Positions 7,784 to 10,101 of a stretch of DNA of 10,101 bases are shown in pieces; the stretch's first letter is position 1; each line of letters starts with the position of its first letter. The notes beneath the pieces were generated by a model. That model did no database searches, was not told the origin of the DNA, and saw only the letters and a program-made list of their open reading frames with translations. The position numbers and the translations under genes were made by a program. The stretch comes from Pseudomonadota bacterium (GTDB taxonomy: Bacteria; Pseudomonadota; Alphaproteobacteria; Rhizobiales; Beijerinckiaceae), in NCBI GenBank assembly GCA_021780015.1, contig JAJXZN010000160.1, forward strand, positions 1-10,101, given 5' to 3'.

Positions 7784-8668
7784 ATGTCCATCCTCATCGG
7801 CAAAGAGACGAAGATCATCTGCCAGGGCTTTACCGGCAAAAACGGCACGTTCCATTCGCAGCATGCGATTGCCTATGGCACGAAGATGGTTGGCGGCGTT
7901 TCGCCCGGCAAAGGCGGAACGCGGCATCTCGATCTGCCGGTTTTCGAGACGGTCAAAGAGGCGCGCGATGCAACCGGCGCCGAAGCCAGCGTCGTCTATG
8001 TGCCGCCGCCCGGTGCGGCCGATGCGATCTGCGAGGCGATCGATGCCGAGATTGCGCTGATCGTCGCGATCACCGAGGGCATTCCGGTGCTCGACATGGT
8101 GCGCGTCAAGCGGGCACTCTGCGGTTCGAAATCGCGCCTCATCGGGCCGAATTGCCCCGGCATCGTTACGGCCGGCGAGAGCAAGATCGGCATCATGCCA
8201 GCCAACATTTTCTTGCCCGGCAGCGTCGGCATTGTTTCGCGGTCGGGGACGCTTACCTACGAAGCAGTGTTTCAGACAAGCCGCGAAGGCCTCGGCCAAA
8301 CGACGGCCGTCGGGATTGGCGGCGATCCGGTCAAAGGCACGGAGTTCATCGACGTGCTCGCGCTTTTCCTCGCTGACGTTAAGACGCAAGCAATCATCAT
8401 GATCGGCGAGATCGGCGGCCGCGCGGAAGAAGATGCGGCCCAATTCCTGCGTGACGAGGCCAAACGCGGCCGCAAGAAGCCGGTCGTCGGCTTCATCGCC
8501 GGCCGCACCGCGCCGAAGGGCCGCCGCATGGGTCATGCCGGCGCGATCATCTCGGGCGGCAAGGGCGGCGCGGATGAAAAAATCGCCGCGATGGAGGCAG
8601 CCGGCATTGTGGTTTCGCCATCGCCCGCCCGGCTCGGCAAGACGTTGGCGGATGTGTTGCGGCGATAA
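7784..8668 (+). CDS. sucD: Succinyl-CoA synthetase subunit alpha
   Basis: SucD is the CoA-binding, phosphohistidine-carrying subunit of succinyl-CoA synthetase. The 294-residue product has the usual length. It shows the CoA-binding region [13 protein letters not shown] (about 12-24) and GGVSPGKGG (37-45), the segment [15 protein letters not shown] (72-86), GPNCPGI (121-127), SRSGTLTYE (152-160) and the active-site histidine His251 in [17 protein letters not shown]. It starts 4 bp after the sucC stop; AAGG at 7771-7774, inside the end of sucC, is 9 nt before the ATG, so the two subunits are translated in close coupling, as expected for a stoichiometric complex. Confidence 0.97.
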   Translation: MSILIGKETKIICQGFTGKNGTFHSQHAIAYGTKMVGGVSPGKGGTRHLDLPVFETVKEARDATGAEASVVYVPPPGAADAICEAIDAEIALIVAITEGIPVLDMVRVKRALCGSKSRLIGPNCPGIVTAGESKIGIMPANIFLPGSVGIVSRSGTLTYEAVFQTSREGLGQTTAVGIGGDPVKGTEFIDVLALFLADVKTQAIIMIGEIGGRAEEDAAQFLRDEAKRGRKKPVVGFIAGRTAPKGRRMGHAGAIISGGKGGADEKIAAMEAAGIVVSPSPARLGKTLADVLRR

Positions 8669-8693
8669 GCAAGCCGGCAAGCAATTCAAGAAA

Positions 8694-8705
8694 GAGCGAA
8701 AGCTC
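8694..8705 (+). repeat. Small GNRA-type hairpin directly before the sucA ribosome-binding site
   Basis: GAGC (8694-8697) and GCTC (8702-8705) pair around the loop GAAA, a stable GNRA tetraloop. The sucA ribosome-binding site GGAGA (8706-8710) begins on the next base. A competing pairing, AGCT (8701-8704) with AGCT (8712-8715), would put the ribosome-binding site in a loop. Stems are only 4 bp, so any role in sucA translation is speculative. Confidence 0.25.
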
Positions 8706-8715
8706 GGAGACAGCT

Positions 8716-10101
8716 ATGGCACGACAAGGCACCAATGGGCAGAGCGGCTCCGGCGGCGCAGCGCTGGCGCGCTCGACGAGCAATCACACCTTCGCCCTCA
8801 CCTCCTTCCTCGACGGCGGCAACGCCACCTATGCTGAACAGCTTTACGAGAATTACACACGCGACCCGAATTCGGTCGATCCGCAGTGGCAGAGCTTCTT
8901 CGCCGAACTGAAGGACGACCCGATCGAGGTCGGCAAAAGCGTGCAGGGTCCTGCCTGGAAAGCCGAAATTACGCCGCCGGCGCGAGATGAGACGCTTGCC
9001 GCACTCGACGGCGACTGGGGCGCGATCGAACGGGCGGTCGGCACCAAGCTCAAGGCCGAGCCGAAGGTCGCCGGTCATGCCGACGCGGAATTGCGCCAGG
9101 CGACGCGCGATTCCGTCCGCGCCATCATGATGATCCGCGCTTATCGCATGCGCGGTCATCTCGACGCCGATCTCGATCCGTTGGGCCTCCAGGCCAAGAG
9201 CGAGCACGAGGCGCTGCACCCCTCGAACTTCGGCTTCACCGAAGCCGATTACACGCGGCAGATTTTCATCGACGGCGTACTGGGGCTCAAATTCGCGACG
9301 ATCCCGCAGATGCTGGCCATTCTGCGCCGCACTTATTGCGGCACGATCGGCTATGAATTCATGCACATTTCAGATCCGGCGGAAAAATCCTGGCTGCAAG
9401 CGCGGATTGAGGGCCCGAATAAGGAGATTACCTTCACGCGCGAGGGCAAGCGCGCCATCCTCAATAAGCTGATCGAAGCCGAAGGTTTCGAAAAATTCCT
9501 CGATCTCAAATTCACCGGCACGAAGCGCTTCGGCCTCGACGGCGGCGAAGCCATGATCCCGGCGCTGGAACAGGTGATCAAGCGCGGCGGCGCGCTTGGC
9601 GTTAAAGAGATCGTCTTCGGCATGGCGCACCGCGGCCGCCTCAATGTGCTCTCACAAGTGATGGCGAAGCCCCACCGCGCCATCTTTCACGAATTCAAGG
9701 GCGGATCGTTCACCCCGAGCGAAGTCGAGGGCTCGGGCGACGTCAAATATCACTTGGGCGCCTCGTCCGATCGCGACTTCGACGGCAATCACGTCCATCT
9801 GTCCCTGACCGCCAATCCGTCGCATCTCGAAATCGTCGATCCGGTCGTGCTCGGCAAAGTGCGCGCCAAGCAGGATCAATTGCACGATTATGTCGAGCGC
9901 AGCAAAGTCCTGCCGCTCTTAATTCACGGCGACGCCGCCTTTGCCGGCCAGGGCGTGATCGCCGAATGTTTCGGCCTCTCCGGCCTGAAAGGCCACCGCA
10001 CGGGCGGCTCGATCCATTTCATCATCAACAACCAGATCGGGTTCACCACCTATCCGCGCTACTCGCGCTCCTCGCCCTATCCCTCCGATACGGCGAAGAT
10101 G
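8716..10101 (+). CDS. sucA: 2-oxoglutarate dehydrogenase E1 component (SucA), N-terminal part, runs off the window
   Basis: SucA is the thiamine-diphosphate-dependent E1 of the 2-oxoglutarate dehydrogenase complex, decarboxylating 2-oxoglutarate and transferring the succinyl group to the E2 lipoyl domain. The visible 462 residues are roughly the first half of a protein of about 1000 residues. After a Gly/Ser-rich start comes the E1 N-terminal domain (TSFLDGGNATYAEQLYENY, 29-47, used to contact E2 or E3), then FGMAHRGRLNVL (301-312), GDVKYHLG (341-348), LTANPSHLEIVDPVV (364-378) and the ThDP/Mg motif from GDAAF (405-409) to INNQIGF (437-443). GGAGA at 8706-8710 lies 5 nt before the ATG. It follows sucD by 47 bp with no terminator. 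sucB is expected beyond the window; that is inference. Confidence 0.97.
   Translation, partial: MARQGTNGQSGSGGAALARSTSNHTFALTSFLDGGNATYAEQLYENYTRDPNSVDPQWQSFFAELKDDPIEVGKSVQGPAWKAEITPPARDETLAALDGDWGAIERAVGTKLKAEPKVAGHADAELRQATRDSVRAIMMIRAYRMRGHLDADLDPLGLQAKSEHEALHPSNFGFTEADYTRQIFIDGVLGLKFATIPQMLAILRRTYCGTIGYEFMHISDPAEKSWLQARIEGPNKEITFTREGKRAILNKLIEAEGFEKFLDLKFTGTKRFGLDGGEAMIPALEQVIKRGGALGVKEIVFGMAHRGRLNVLSQVMAKPHRAIFHEFKGGSFTPSEVEGSGDVKYHLGASSDRDFDGNHVHLSLTANPSHLEIVDPVVLGKVRAKQDQLHDYVERSKVLPLLIHGDAAFAGQGVIAECFGLSGLKGHRTGGSIHFIINNQIGFTTYPRYSRSSPYPSDTAKM

Noticed and set aside
7715..8689. Antisense open frame of 324 codons opposite sucD
   Set aside because: sucD is unambiguous, and the antisense product shows no family features.

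Overview
This window reads as ordinary chromosomal DNA from a GC-rich alphaproteobacterium, most likely of the order Hyphomicrobiales (Rhizobiales). The main reasons are the gene order zapE - (tetR) - mdh - sucC - sucD - sucA, which is typical of that group, a LDH-like malate dehydrogenase of the alphaproteobacterial type, and high-GC codon use throughout. I cannot name a genus from the sequence alone. I see no mobile element, CRISPR array, rRNA or tRNA gene. I found no new multi-gene system, and the points worth a second look are regulatory.

Left part (1-2272, minus strand). Going upstream to downstream on the minus strand come cobU/cobP (late cobalamin nucleotide-loop assembly), an AT-rich 86-bp gap, then cysD and cysN, the two subunits of ATP sulfurylase that activate sulfate to APS. 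cysD and cysN overlap by one base. cysN runs off the window, so a fused C-terminal CysC kinase domain can be neither confirmed nor excluded. The gap before cysD holds a 17-codon reading frame with two Cys codons that overlaps the cysD start.

Middle part (2328-5337, plus strand). A secreted PotF-type polyamine-binding protein without ABC partner genes starts divergently from cobU. It is followed by the AFG1/ZapE-family ATPase gene and, 22 bp later, by a TetR-family regulator.

Right part (5338-10101, plus strand). A 238-bp non-coding stretch precedes mdh. It has an exact TATAAT at the tetR stop codon, a perfect 9-bp-arm inverted repeat about 7 bases further on, a larger inverted repeat with competing pairings, and an 11-codon frame with a good ribosome-binding site. 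The TCA-cycle operon follows: mdh (malate dehydrogenase), sucC and sucD (the two succinyl-CoA synthetase subunits) and the 5' half of sucA (E1 of 2-oxoglutarate dehydrogenase). Together these enzymes carry 2-oxoglutarate to succinate, and malate to oxaloacetate. The close packing (41, 4 and 47 bp gaps) suggests one transcript. The TetR gene next to this leader makes local control of the operon plausible but unproven.
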